The translations under genes and the position numbers were made by a program. A stretch of 64,000 nucleotides of DNA. It comes from Pinus tabuliformis (taxonomy: Eukaryota; Streptophyta; Pinopsida; Pinales; Pinaceae). The stretch lies in NCBI GenBank assembly GCA_031772625.1, contig CM062818.1, positions 1,675,506,667-1,675,570,666 of the forward strand, read 5' to 3'. The notes under the pieces are model-generated. The model was given only the letters and a program-made list of their open reading frames with translations. It searched no databases and had not been told where the DNA came from. Every line of letters begins with the position of its first letter. The first letter of the stretch is position 1. This document shows, in pieces, positions 32,501 through 44,637 of this stretch.

Positions 32501-33060
32501 GTAGTCTCAGAGTGTCGCATACTCAGGTTCGACTTTTATACCAATATTCACCTTCTTTGTCTTTACTAGCACGGGTATGTTAGGGTCTTCAATTAATGGC
32601 CCTCGAACCTCGCGATAGCCTTCATTTTCTGGAATGTTAAGTTTTTGCACACATTCGTCATCTTCTTTATCATTCCCATTATAACACTCCAGTGCGTAGG
32701 TCAGCTGGGTCGCCCATTTAGGCTGAATCACTTCTATTGGCTCTTGGGGTACTTTAAAGATATCTGATTTTACTACTTGTAACGCATCATCAACAATATC
32801 CCACCAACGATCCTCAAACGTGAAAGTTAATAGGAATTCTTCATGTAAGATATCCCATTCACTTGTTCCATGGTGATGCTCCCTCTCTATATACCATTTA
32901 TTGTGTATAATATCCAGGGTATGAAATAATAGGTGCACCCACTCAGGTTGTGGATCTTCCCTATATACCTTTTTCCATTTGGCAAGGTGCGTGCATGGAT
33001 CATCCCGTCCATCATACTTGTCTTTGAATCACATTTGAGGTTTCCCAAACTGCATGCAAA
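32501..33060 (-). pseudogene. Second gag-like domain of element E, between protease and reverse transcriptase
   Basis: Reading down from about 33023: 'FKDKYDGRDDPCTHLAKWKK', then 'EWVHLLFHTLDIIHNKWYIE' and 'GTSEWDILHEEFLLTFTFED'. This follows the pattern of retrotransposon gag capsid domains (YDG..DP..HL; F..TL...A..WY; SW..L...F...F). The open frame 32507-32938 continues into an acidic linker ending 'VNIGIKVEPEYATL'. Similar linkers are known in plant gypsy polyproteins (recalled). Whether it works as capsid is unknown. Confidence 0.6.
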
Positions 33061-33399
33061 TCATCTTTATACATTCACACCAATCCTCAAAGCTTCTTTG
33101 GTGCGTACCCCATCACCTTGCAGGTGTAGTGCACAGTACCCATTTCAAAGCTTCAAAACGTTGTAGTTTTGGAACCTCTCTTTCAAATCTATTCAGGAAG
33201 TCATCCACCTCACTTAACCCATCATACGTAGGTAGATCCCTTGCCTCCATTGATACGCAACACAACGATCTCGTCATCATGTTAGAGTTCAATGTGGTTA
33301 ACTCGTGTAACCGGTTCTACCATTGTCCTATCTCCTTGTCAAAATCCAATCTACAGGAGCTTTCGTGCTCCCATTATATTTTTCCATGTGTGTGGTTGG

Positions 33400-33860
33400 G
33401 TTTACCCAATTTTTCTCTCATGTAGTATTAGTCGCACACTGGCTCTGTGTAGAGCAATCCTTCTGCAGGGTTGAAAGGTACAACTACCCGCAGAGACTTT
33501 TTCTCAAAAATCATCTTGCGCTTCTTCATATTTATCAACTCATTCATGTCAGTGGCCCAATCTATTCCTAAGAGCGTAAGGTAGGGATTGTTCTCATCAA
33601 CAATCTCTATTACTTCAAAGTATTCTAGCATGCTTTCTCCTTCGATATCCATTTTGATTCCCTACAGTCTCCCCATAGGTAGGATATTTTGCTCGTTCGA
33701 CATTCACAGTTGGATAGGAAACCATTGCAGCGTAGGCCTTCCCATGCGCTCCCATGTTTGCTTCGGTAGAATGTTTGCATATGATCCTAGATCCATAATC
33801 ACTTGGTCTATCTCATATTCTCCAATCTGCATGGTCAATCTCATTTCCCTTTCCGTTCAC
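33400..33860 (-). pseudogene. Element E aspartic protease
   Basis: 'IDQVIMDLGSYANILPKQTW' near 33820-33760 gives the active-site loop as DLGS, not DSGA or DTGA. 'NPYLTLLGIDWATDMNELIN' (about 33590) is the conserved C-terminal LLG..W block. A stop near 33710 and a frame change separate the two parts. Confidence 0.72.
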
Positions 33861-36190
33861 GTCATGTGCTTTCCAAGCTTCCGAACCATGCATGGTTCTC
33901 CTTGTGCGGTCCAAGCACATATATTTATGAGTTCTTGTAGCCCAGTCTTGCTGCCACGCAACAACTTCATGCATGTTTCTAGGAACATTGCGAGCATCGA
34001 TGTGTCTATTTCTAGCTTCGGTCTATCTTTTCTTTTTGAAGTCGAGGCATTAGTGAAGCTCTTCTTGGCTCCCATGAAGGTTTCCTTAGCTCTCTCCAAA
34101 TCAAAATATGGTTCCTTCATTGAGCCTTGTGAACCCAAGTACTTTCTTTGGGCTACTTGCCTTTGTCATCCCCTATAGTAATTCCACCTTGGAGCACAAT
34201 ATTTACATTAGGGTCTTCCTCACATGGCTTAGACCTCATAATTTGCATGTTCTAAGTCGGGGGTGGTTGGAGCGCTCCTTTATTGTGCAACCATGCTATT
34301 GATGTGGGACAATCCTCCATATCATGATCGAAAGCATACAATACAAGCATGATGGATGCATTGGATTCATACAATTGCAGGCATAATTTCCTGGCCCTCC
34401 GCAATTGTAGCATATCAGTTGTCTATGACCTCATCCAAGTCCTCCTCTAACTCGGCCTCATCTGTGCCCCTGAAATCCAGTTCGCGCCATCCCTATGTTC
34501 TGGTCAAGGGATTGCATTTCACCCTGAACTCTGTAGGTAGGAGTACAGTCCATCATTAGCTCATAACTTTGACAGGTGCATTCATTATGTCCCACTAATC
34601 TACAAAAATTATAGAACAACTACTGTGAATTCTATGTGTACTTTTGTAATAAATGGCAGTTATTTGTAGCATTCTTTCCTCCTATCTGACAAATCATGCA
34701 CCATAATGTCGACGCCACACTCGGTCTTGCCTGTTTCTCCGGTCTTAATGGAATTGGTCCTCCTCCCACCAGGTAATTCATGAATATTAAGCAGTGTTCC
34801 TTATCATGTCTCTGACCCTTAAACTTTATGCACCATACCTCGTCGTGCAATTCTGGCAAGTTGTCCTATCTTGCTTTAGACTCTGCATCTCAAGGCATAG
34901 GTTTTTCAACTCCATGTGAATCTGTTGAACTCCCAAGTTGGGATCTTGTATCGGGGTCTCATGCAGTCTCATCACGATTTCCAAGGCCTCGGCCTGAGTT
35001 GTTAGCCTGTGTTGTGATAGTGCATTCCTTAAATGCGACATTAACAATGCTACAAAACATTCGTGGTGTTGTCTATCTGTCAACATCACGTTAGCTTCAC
35101 GAATTGTGCCCTTCAGTATCTGATCCAACTCTGAGGGGGTCTCACCTAATAGCATTATGATTTCCTTGAACTCAATTATCTACTGCGCCTCTGACTTCAA
35201 CCTATTGAATTCTTTGTTTAGCGTAGTTTTGATATTTGAGATCCTCGCGCTCGGATTTTCATTGGAATGCTTAATGTACCAGGTTAGTGTGTGGTCCTGC
35301 AGAGCGCTGAACAACATTGCCTTCTTTATATTTTCATCTGTGACTCCCTGCGCTTCCAATACAACCTTTATCATGAACCAAAACTGGTCCGGATATTCAA
35401 TTCCTACTACCTTCAACACTCGGAACTTTATCGCGCATGCCATATTGACTCACAGTGTCGGCGGAGGTGGTATGGGAAAAGATGGAGTTGAAGACGGTGA
35501 AATTGGTAGTGGTGTGGGTTGGGGTGGTATGCATGGAATCCTCTGCCTTATCAAGTTGATCGCGCTCCTTGGTGAGACCACTTGTGATCTCTTCTTCGTG
35601 CCCTTGCGAAGGTGAAATCAAGGGGCTAGTTTCTAGCTCCGCACTACCTTCATTTCTGTAGATTCTCCCACTTCTCATAACCCCAACCATCAATTTATTC
35701 ACATAACCCACTTTTTACACAGTAGCATTTTAATCCAAGTGTTCAAAGACTTAACGTACTTACCTCACGGTCCTTTGAGGAAGTGTTGCTCTACCTCTCT
35801 ATAGCTGACCAAAGTATCTAATGTGAATTCAGTGATGGATCCTCCTATAATTAGATCGAGCCAATGAGAAACAATGCGCACAATCTTATCCTCCAATGCT
35901 TCCAATCTTCACACCATTTCTAGAGTCCACATAATAGGTCTGTCAAGCTTACACCTTCCTTGGCTATCTGGTAGATTCGTGATCCACTCGTATAGCTAAG
36001 TACGGAAAGATGCAAAGAAAATTTCATGGATATCTATGTATAAGTAGCAGTTTAACCACTCTTCCTTTGATAGCTGCAGATTCCTGCTTTCCTACGCAAC
36101 GAACTCATGAATCTTTCTATCCAACCAATATTTAATTCTTTTCCTTTCCGGATTCGAGTGATTCGACATCAGACATCTCTATGCACGTCC
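33861..36190 (-). pseudogene. Element E gag (first) and leader
   Basis: The capsid-like part is at 35443-35180 and 35155-34826: 'YPDQFWFMIKVVLEAQGV', 'AMLFSALQDHTLTWYIKHSN', 'LNKEFNRLKSEAQ' and 'RQHHECFVALLMSHLRNAL'. Zinc-knuckle-like cysteines follow near 34860-34640 ('WCIKFKGQRHDKEHC', 'CMICQIGGKNATNNC'). The region 35711-35397 is a low-complexity N-terminal part, and 34138-33857 a basic stretch leading to the protease. Stops separate the pieces. Confidence 0.7.
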
Positions 36191-36212
36191 CGGTCCTGGT
36201 AATGGAACCATT

Positions 36213-37136
36213 TATTGGCTTGTTGTGGCCTAAACCATGTTCAGAGTTAATTATCGAAACAAATTCTTGTACTACTGGCCCTTTCAAAAACATTTTGTAG
36301 AGCATGGACTGAGGTCTCACCTAAAGTAGTATGGGGGGGGTGTTGGAACCAAGTTTCTACACCCTTGAGATGTCTAAGAGGCTGAATTGGTCCAACTTCA
36401 TGTAGGTTACTTCACACACTTCCCTATCCCTCGTGCCCTGATATACTTGCCTTTGTGGAGCCCTAACTAGGACTATGGGGCATCCGCACTACTGGAGCAG
36501 TGCTCTGCACTATTTCCCTAAGTCACACCTGAGATATTACTTATCTTCCTACACCAGTTAGTTATCTTTGTGTAAATGGATTCCTTACGTTATATTTATT
36601 TATACATCACATTTATATGAGTTTGCACATCAAATAAATAGTACACTTGCAATTTATACCCAATAATACATTAATAATAAAATATACACAAAAATATGAT
36701 ACCACTTCTCTTTATTAATGCTTCCAATGGTTACAGACTCAACCTGCCCCGCGCACTCATCTGCAAGGGTCCGTGCACTTAGCTACAGACTAGTAGGCCT
36801 TTGTGCACTACGCTACAGAGCCTTCTCCTACTCTATGACCCAAAGACACACTTTACACTTCAACTCAATCTCTTAGACTCATCATGCTTCTACTCTATTC
36901 CTTCGTTGATTTTTTTACAGTTAGAGTCTCTCTCTATTTATACAATCCTATGGTCTGCGAACCATGGGTATATCTTTCAGGCCGAAATTACATTACCAAA
37001 ACAAAGGCAGACAACCTTATGACTCTATTATGACTTCATGCTCTGTGCCCTTAAATCCTCGAGTCGTTACAGTGGACTTGGTAAAAACTTTGGTTTTAAG
37101 CCCCAAACATGCCTTAGGGGGATTCCATGCACAACA
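36213..37136 (-). repeat. 5' LTR of element E (924 bp) with adjacent primer site
   Basis: Starts TATTGGCTTG (TG mutated to TA) and ends CACAACA before duplication CATGG. The candidate primer site on the minus strand, TGGTTCCATTACCAGGA (36210 to 36194), starts with TGG two bases inside the LTR boundary. I could not assign its tRNA. Confidence 0.88.
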
Positions 37137-38410
37137 CATGGATTTTAAAGAAATATTATCTTTCTTTGGCGAAGGAAGTTATAATGAGTGTGAGGGTGCC
37201 TTATTTATATGGGTCTTCACTATGGCACTACTTCAACATGGAAAACCATTTGTCTGTGTCAAAATCGCATGACCATTTGAACCTTCTAAGAGTACGTATG
37301 TCAAAAGCATGATTTTATTATTTTATTTTCATTTTTATGTAGTGGAATATTTTATAATTAATTTTTGTATAATGTATTAGTTATTATGCAATGACATTAT
37401 CCTCTGCTTGTGCATGTGTGTGAACCATGACTTCCGCCAAGACCTATGACGTGCCATAACTAAATTAATTACATTTGTGTTTTGGATCACATCAAAGGAA
37501 ATTCATATGGCTCACATTCCATGGTGGCATCAAGAGATATCTGAGATTGTTTGTATATTTCAGAAGGAACTATCGACAAGTTTCATGGGCTTGCAGGTTT
37601 CATCATCTAATTAATCTAGTAGGTGAGTTTGAATTAGTTGGGGTCATTACTTGTCATTGGATATTCTTCATAGAGAGGTACATGAAGAAATTAAAAGGTT
37701 TTCTTAGAAAAAGGGAAAAACTTGATGGTTCTATGTTAGAGGAGTATATATCATATGATACTTTCTATTATGCCAGTGACTACATCAAGCAGATCGATAA
37801 AATGTTAGGTGTGGCAATTTGGGATGATGATAGGGATGAAGAAACAATAGAAGGGTAGCTTCTTGAAACAAATGCAAAGAGGCGCATGACACATGACACT
37901 ATTATTTCTACTTTTTTTATAGGTGTATTTGTTCCTATATATGTGGGAATATAGACATCATTTTCACATGGAGGATGTCGATGATGGAAGCATGATAAAA
38001 GACTATGAAGTTGATGTCAAGTTCAACCAATCTAGTTATGCTAGCCACTGCGATCAACACCTAATGCAAGGGAAATTAGGTTACATTGGAATGATACAAA
38101 AGATTATTCAAGTGAACTTCCCTTCATTCCAATGTATTATTTTTAGTGTGGTGGGACACGATTTATTAGAATAATTTAAATGAATATCGTGATAGTGGGC
38201 TAATATCTATCAACTATACAAAGATGTGGCATGAAGCTAGGAAGCCTTATTTTTTCCCAAAACACCGCAATGAGGTGTTTGTTTACGCAAATATGTTGAA
38301 TAGGGATTGATGATTTGTATTGAGACACAACCATATATCAAAACATATTTTTGAAAATAACACTTTTACCATGCTGAGCGAGGAGGATAATCACAGTGAT
38401 GACAATGGAG
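37137..38410 (+). pseudogene. CACTA transposase, last piece (DUF4218 and DUF4216-like)
   Basis: Continues from 28575 in sense: 'ILKKYYLSLAKEVIMSVRV' and 'SKSHDHLNLL' (37137-37290) match the 'GLKSHD.H.LL' block. A probable intron covers about 37290-37480. 37600-37858 reads 'HLINLVGEFELVGVITCHW' and 'FIERYMKKLKGFLRKREKLD', the DUF4218 signature that normally follows. After another apparent intron, 37990-38400 has 'QGKLGYIGMIQKIIQVNFPS', 'INYTKMWHEARKPYFFPKH' and 'FVLRHNHISKHIFENN', a DUF4216-like tail. At least two frameshifts or splice sites intervene. Confidence 0.8.
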
Positions 38411-39291
38411 AGTGATGTTGCATACTTTTTACTTGCCTTTTTACCCCTTTCCTGTACCCATTTCATACTAATATTAGTCAATTTATATTCAGAATGGCAC
38501 AAGCATGCCTCTTGTCATGTCTTTGTGAATTATTAATCAATGAAGCATAATAGTAGGGGATTATTTCCTAAGTGGCTTCCTAACTTGATTATTCTTGCAG
38601 ATTTGGAGGAATGATGACCGAAACCGTGGTTCAATGAATGGTGACCATCAAGCTAGCAACTCTATCCTTGGACATCAACTGCAACAGTGGATCAATATCT
38701 CAACTAGCACAATGATATCCTTATATTCAATTTCAACCTTGAAATCCTTATGTAATTGTAGGAAGACAACTGCCGTGATTGTAGGGGTTATTAATGTTTG
38801 ATCAATTGTATAGGTAGAGTTATGTGTCTATGAAAGCTAGTTGTTAAGATCACAAGAGAAATATGCTAACTATGTTTTTATAAAAGCATACTTTCCTAAT
38901 GTCCTTTTGATTAACAAGATTCTGATCTTCTCAAAATTTCATGACTTCTTGATGTTGCCACAACCCTGATCAGGGAGTTAGGCCCACTCTCTTCACCATG
39001 TGTTGTTGGATTAGATGTGTTCATAGGTTTATTTATGTTGAGGTATTTATTGTTGTGAATGATTTATCAGTGTGTTGTTGTGTGTATTAACTTGGTGTTA
39101 CTCTTATTGTTGTTATAGTTATTTCTTTCCATTACACACGGTTATGTTTATAATTGAATGTTCAATGCTCGGTAGGGAAATTATGGACTGCATATACCTT
39201 GCATGATAGCCTTGAAATAACTAGTTGAGTCTTGGGTTGAAAATTAATGTGGAATTGGGTGAATTACATGATTCATATATGAACAGCAGCA
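38411..39291 (+). other. Unassigned stretch: end of CACTA remnant and probable 5' LTR of element G
   Basis: About 880 bases without a recognisable gene. An intron-like TTCTTGCAG at about 38591-38599 precedes an open stretch (38595-38801) that could be one more CACTA exon. The right end, CAGCA at 39287-39291, lies just before the primer site of element G, so a G LTR must end here. Its start was not found because the 3' partner could not be identified. Confidence 0.4.
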
Positions 39292-39344
39292 TTTTGGCGC
39301 CATTCCCAGGGAGGTTATCGAACATGTGAAAGTATGACCATAGG

Positions 39345-39692
39345 ATTGATCTCTCATCCTCGTCAGGGAATTTTTCACCCTGCTCCAGGTCCTTAGAATT
39401 AGATCGCTTTTTTGATTTTATTTCTTATTTCTTTTTAGGTCCACTCTCTCATCTCAAGGAGGGATCTTTTTCACCTTGCTCTACGTCTTTAGCATTAGAT
39501 TGTTCTATTTCCTTTTTCATAGGAGTTTCTCTCTCATCCTGGGAAGGGAAAATTTTATTTCACCTATTTAAGGTCCTGGGATTATATTTTTTTATTGGTT
39601 TGTTTTTATTTATTTTTCTTTATATTTAGTGGCCACTCTCTCACCCTTGGGAGGGAATTCTTACCCTGCTCCAAGTCTTGATATTTTGATTT
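39345..39692 (+). repeat. Four degenerate tandem repeats (about 95 bp) in the leader of G
   Basis: The phrase 'CACTCTCTCATCCT..GGGAGGGAA..TTTCACCCTGCTCCAGGTC', read here only in outline, recurs at about 39350, 39442, 39527 and 39632. Each copy ends in a T-rich stretch. It starts about 40 bases after the primer site. No coding role is evident. Confidence 0.75.
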
Positions 39693-40689
39693 TCTTGAAT
39701 GTTTTCCTTTTATTTTCTGATTACATCAACAAAGACACAAATAAAAGGGGCAGAGGAAGACCCCCTGAAAAAGAGGGAAATATTTTGGAAGAGTTACATG
39801 CATCCAAGAGATCATTTCATAAGATGAGTTAGGATCATTGTAACAAGCTTTTGTTAGGGTGAGAACTCATACAAGATTTGGAGGGCAGGAATTATCACAA
39901 CCAGAACCTCCCCTAATAGAAAACGTACAATTTGGGGAAGAAGAATTAGTAAGTAGAGGATCTAGTGAAATGAATATTGTATGTTCAAAAGAAGAATACT
40001 TGAGGTAATTCTCTGCACCATTTGATTTGAAAAGCGTTGCTAAACAACCTTAATCACCTGTTATAGAACAACTAGAGCCAGAACCTGTTGAGAATTGGCA
40101 TATAGATCTACTATAAGACCCATAGCGAAGCTAGAAGACCTAACCATTTCAATAGACTCATGGAATTATTCTGTTGACCTTATAGTTTTACACAAAAAAT
40201 CCCTAGTTGGTGGTCATCCTTTGGTTTAAAGAAGGCCATGGTTTGCAACCACAGATTCTTACATTGGGTGTCGATCTAAAAATATGGTAATATCCAATTG
40301 AGAAATTACAAACAATCTTATCTTCTACCAATTTGCAGAACCAAGTTCGTTAGACAAACCAGGATTTACCTTCATACAAAACCCCTATCTATGAAAGAGC
40401 GTGAACCTAATAATTAAGAAGCTAGACCTATCCTTACCTTCAGTAAGGCTCTCTATTTTAAGGACAAAATAGTATATGATGGAATTAACAATTTTCTTAC
40501 GAGTCCCAACTCTATTTTTGATTCAACGAGCTAGCTATTATAATTTGTCATAAATTGCAATATTTAGGAAGATATTGAACCAGAAAAAAAAATCGAAAAT
40601 ATTCATGTAATTGTATGTTGTAACAATATTCCTATAGAAATTGAACTAGGGAGAACACTAAATATTAATCCTAACCTTTCACGCTTCCA
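39693..40689 (+). pseudogene. Region of G where gag and protease would be expected
   Basis: Only a short basic frame (39629-39832, with 'KRGRGRPPEKEGN') and fragments are readable, interrupted by many stops. No zinc knuckle, capsid block or D-[ST]-G protease motif was found. Either this part has decayed beyond recognition or G was gag-less. Confidence 0.35.
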
Positions 40690-42101
40690 ATCTAAACAAT
40701 TACTAAAGGTTTTTTGGGAAATTAAAGAAGCCTTTGCTTGGGAGTATACAGATATAAAAGGAACCCCTGTTGATTTATGTACTCATCACATATACATTAA
40801 AGAATAATGTTAACCTATTAGGAAGCCATAGAGAAGAATGAATCCTTCCTTAAAAAACATTGTCAAAAGTGAACTAAAAAAGCTATTATATGTGGGATTT
40901 ATTTATCTCATATTAGATAGTCAATGGGTTTCCCTCTGGTCATTATTCCTAATAAGAATGGCAAGTTTCCGATTTGTGTTGATTACAGGGAATTAAATAA
41001 AGCGACTCAAAAATATCATTTTCCCTTACCCTTTATTGATGAGGTCCTTGATACATTAGCCAGAATGATTTTTTTCTCCTTTTTGGATGTATTTATTGAA
41101 TACAATCTGAAAAAAATAACTCCTGAGGATAAATATAAAACTACCTTCACATTCTCTTGGGGAACCTTTTCCTACCAGGTCCTTCAATTTGGTCTTTGTA
41201 AGACACCCACTACCTTTCAATAGGCAATATTAGGAGTTGCTTGTGATCTAATCAATGATATTTTTGAAATCTACATGGATGACTTCACCCCATATGAGGA
41301 TTATTTTGCAGAAGCTCCGAAAGACTTAGAGTATGTACTTAAAATATGTAAGAAAACACATGTTTCTCTTGGTGAAATGAAATTCCATATGGTCATGAAA
41401 GAAGGAATAGTGTTGGGACACTTGCTTTGAGCTGCAGGAATTTAGGTTGATCCTACTAAGGTAGAGGTAATATTAAATTTTCCTACACCTAAGGTACTGA
41501 CACATGTACATAAATTTATCGGTTATGTTGTCTATTATTGGAATTTTATAGATCATTTTTCTAAGATATCATTCACACTTTTTCAATTGTTACTGAATGA
41601 TGCAGATTTTTTGTGGACAAATGAATGTGAAGAAGCCTTTGTGGAAATCAAAGAACTAGTTTGCAAAGCTCTAATATTATGTGGTCCTGACTGGAAGCTC
41701 CCATTTCACATCTCTATAGATGCTTCTCAAACAATATTAGGGGTAGTCTTGGAACAACAGGAGGACAAAAAACCATACACGATCTATTATGTCAACAAGA
41801 ACTTGACTCCTGTCAAACTAAACTATATGGTAACCAAAAAGGAGTTTTTGAATGTTATTTATTTTATTAAGTTTCAACATTACATTATAGGGTATCCAGA
41901 ATTCGTGCACACTGGTCATATAACTGTCAGGTATTTGATGAGTAAATCGATAACCCTTGGTTGTATTAGAAGATCGTTATTGCTAATTCAAGAATTTGAT
42001 ATTACCATTGTAGATAAGCTAGGGAAATATAATGTAGTTGCATATTTCCTCTCTAGGATGGATACTACTAATGAAGGTACACCTATAGAGGATATTTTTT
42101 A
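40690..42101 (+). pseudogene. Element G reverse transcriptase and RNase H
   Basis: Starts with 'LLKVFWEIKEAFAWEYTDIK' (about 40701), a polymerase N-terminal block. 'NGKFPICVDYRELNKATQKY' (40960) and 'PLPFIDEVLDTLA' follow, then 'EIYMDDFTPYEDYF' (41269) with an intact YMDD. 'IGYVVYYWNFIDHFSKIS' is the connection. RNase H: 'PFHISIDASQTILGVVLEQQ' (41702), 'YMVTKKEFLNVIYFIKFQHY' and 'YNVVAYFLSRM'. Open stretches are 40924-41223 and 41587-42102; stops near 40806, 40918, 41221 and 41428. Confidence 0.88.
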
Positions 42102-43226
42102 GATGAACTTCTATTTGCAATTTCTACTCACACTCTATGGTATGGAGATATTCCTAACTATATTGCTACAGGAAAAGTGCCCTCAACACTTACCCTATAG
42201 AGAACAAAACAAATATTATTCAACACAGTGCCTGCTATTCATGGATAGAGGGATATCTCTTCTATACAGGACCTGACCAAAAAATCTGGTGTTGCATAAG
42301 TGAAGATGACATCTATGATGCCTTGAAAGCTTCTCAAGATGGCCCTTGTGGGGAACATTTTATGGATAAGTGGACAAGTCATAAGGCGTTACAGCTAGGG
42401 TACAATTGGCCTGCTATTTTTCATGATGCAAGGAAATATGTTTTAGGATGCGATACTTTCTAGTAGATGGGTCAACCTATCCGGGTAGATGATATGTAAT
42501 TGCAACCCCAACTAGGTATTGAGCCATTTGAAAAATGGGCTATCAATTTTGTTGGGCCATTTAACCCACCTTCACATCAGAAAGTTCACGTTTTGGATTT
42601 GCGTAGATTATGTTACAAAGTGGGTAGAGGCCAAGGTTTTTGTGCAAGAAACAAAACATGTTGTCTCAAATTTTTTATTTGAAGAAAGTTTTGCTGGGTA
42701 TGGAGCTCCTAGAGAGATATTTTCAGATGGAGGGGCACAATTGACATCACATATGATAGCGCAACATATTGAGAAGTATGTAATCAAGCATAGGGTGACA
42801 TCTCCATATCATCCTTAGGCGAATGGCCAAGTCGAGAGAAAAAATAAGATACTGGAGAATATTCTTACAAAGACTGTTGCAAACCATCGCTGAAATTGGG
42901 CCGAAAAGGTTCTTGAGGCAATGTGGGCATATAGAACAACATGGCAGAACGCAAAAAGATTTTCACTGTATGAGCTTGTCTATGGGAAATCCCATTTTTC
43001 TCCTGGTGGAATTCGAAATTAATATAGTCAAGACAACCCTTGAACTAGGTTTAGATATTTCAAAATCCCAAAAGCATGAACTGGAATAGTTAAATGAGTT
43101 GGATGAAATTCGCTTGATAGTTATCTAGAATACTGCTGTAATTCAGCAGAAGTGAACTAAATGAAATGACAAATTTATTAAGAAAAAGGTGTTTCAAATA
43201 AGGGATTGGGAATTTCTCTATGATTC
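42102..43226 (+). pseudogene. Element G integrase
   Basis: 'LGYNWPAIFHDARKYVLGCD' (42397) is the zinc-finger region, damaged. The core has 'WAINFVGPFNPPSHQKVHVL' (42535), 'CVDYVTKWVEA' (42600), 'IFSDGGAQLTS' (42719) and 'NGQVERKNKILE' (42823), giving the three acidic catalytic positions, though the first strand reads D to N in WAINF. One frameshift lies near 42590. 'MWAYRTTWQNAKRFSLYELV' follows. It runs to 43226, where element F is inserted. Confidence 0.85.
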
Positions 43227-44637
43227 TGTTATCACTCAGGTTGTCCTTCTGGTCAGCTCAAAAGGATACGGCCGAGGTAACCACAGACCAATCTTTGGAC
43301 TGCAGGTTCTAACCCACCTGCAATGAGAGAGGGCTCTCTCTTTCTGATTTAGCTTTGTTGATAAGGTTTTTAGGCTAGTTATTCAGCTCAAGGGGTTTTG
43401 TTTTGATTTTTTGGTGGGATGGATGATGCTTTCAGGTAAAGAGGCAGGGATAGCATGAAAGTTTTAGAACCATTGGGCATGGAGTCAAGGAGTAGGACTG
43501 CTGGTGTGTTTTCTTGGTCACAAGATGGAATTATAGAGCAAGACAGTTGCTTATGAAACAATCATTCAAGGTAAAAGAGATGGATTAAAGGCTAAGGAAT
43601 GAGGGGCAATTAAGAATCCCTCATTTAGGTTAGCAGAAGGAAGATGAATGAGCCCTATCTAGGAGCAACGAAGAATTCCTAGATAACAGTCATTAATATG
43701 TGAAATAGATCAAACATGAGCCATAAAAGAATTCATATTTATGCTTAAATCAAGAGGAAAACATTAAGAAGCCACAGAAACTGAGCATAGAGTGCAGCTA
43801 AGCAAATTCTAAACCAATCCTTTGTTCTGTGACTTGAGCATATGTGAAATTGAAATAACAGAGGTAGGGAACACTTATTGATTCATATTGCAGCCCAAGA
43901 ATTCCACATTCAATTCTTCAAACCATCAGACACAGAGCAGACAATCATTTCTCCAAAGCTTTTCAGCAATCTTTGATTAGGTAAAACATCTTAGATCTCC
44001 AGTGCGAGTCTCTAATGAATATTATCAACCAACCAACCCTTTAAACAGTGAAATAGGGTTGTTTATATAAGAAAAATATCTGCCCTAATCAGATCTCAGA
44101 CAGATCTGTTGTAATAAATGTTTTAAACCTAACACATGTTTAAAATAAATACGAGAAAATATCCTCGAGCTGCGTTGGGTGAAGCCGTAACAAAAAGGAA
44201 TTAATGTGTTGTCTTTATGGCTCTGTGTTGATCACTTAGCCATAACTATGCTTTGGGTTTTGATCCACCTATCTCATGTGGCTTTAAATGCTTTAATCAC
44301 TGATCTGAGAGCTTTAAATGGCTTAGTGCCATTTCGTTGACTTTGTTGGGGGGCTCTTTAATGTTTTCCTGCTTCGGGCCGCTGACATATCTTCACTGAT
44401 ACACTTTGCTGCTTCCTGATACTCTTTGGTGCTGAACATGGCCTCTTTAATGTCTTCTGAGTGCTTTAGACTGTCTCAACGACCCTTCATGGCAGCTGTT
44501 CAGCCCTCTGTTTCTTTAAAAACTGTGTTTGCCCCTTTCTAAATGCTTTGCAAAGAAATTCTGGTCATTTTACGCCTTTCGGGCTTGCTGGAGGTCGAGT
44601 CACGAAGGGGCTTTCCGTTTTGGCTTATTTCCTATAG

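Larger units (their letters stand above)
28576..37136 (-). mobile_element. Element E: Ty3/gypsy retrotransposon, reverse strand, inside the CACTA remnant
   Basis: LTRs at 28576-29519 (3') and 36213-37136 (5') with perfect duplication CATGG (28571-28575 and 37137-37141). The minus-strand interior reads, 5' to 3', gag, protease, a second gag-like segment, reverse transcriptase, RNase H, integrase. Integrase after RNase H is the gypsy order. All frames are broken. A related LTR and interior start at 62589 (element I). Confidence 0.92.
7733..38410 (+). mobile_element. CACTA (En/Spm-like) DNA transposon remnant, split by nested insertions
   Basis: Three separated pieces read in order as one plant TNP2-type transposase: 7733-7952, 27673-28575 and 37137-about 38410. 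The gaps are filled by element B and element E, each with a perfect 5-bp target duplication, so this DNA was the landing site. Removing B restores an uninterrupted reading frame across the junction. The terminal inverted repeats (normally CACTA...TAGTG) were not found: the left end lies beyond element A and the right end lies beyond or under element G. The end at 38410 is only where coding similarity stops. Confidence 0.8.

Noticed and set aside
33588..34178. 196-residue plus-strand frame in E
   Set aside because: It is antisense to E protease and gag, which show recognisable motifs on the minus strand.
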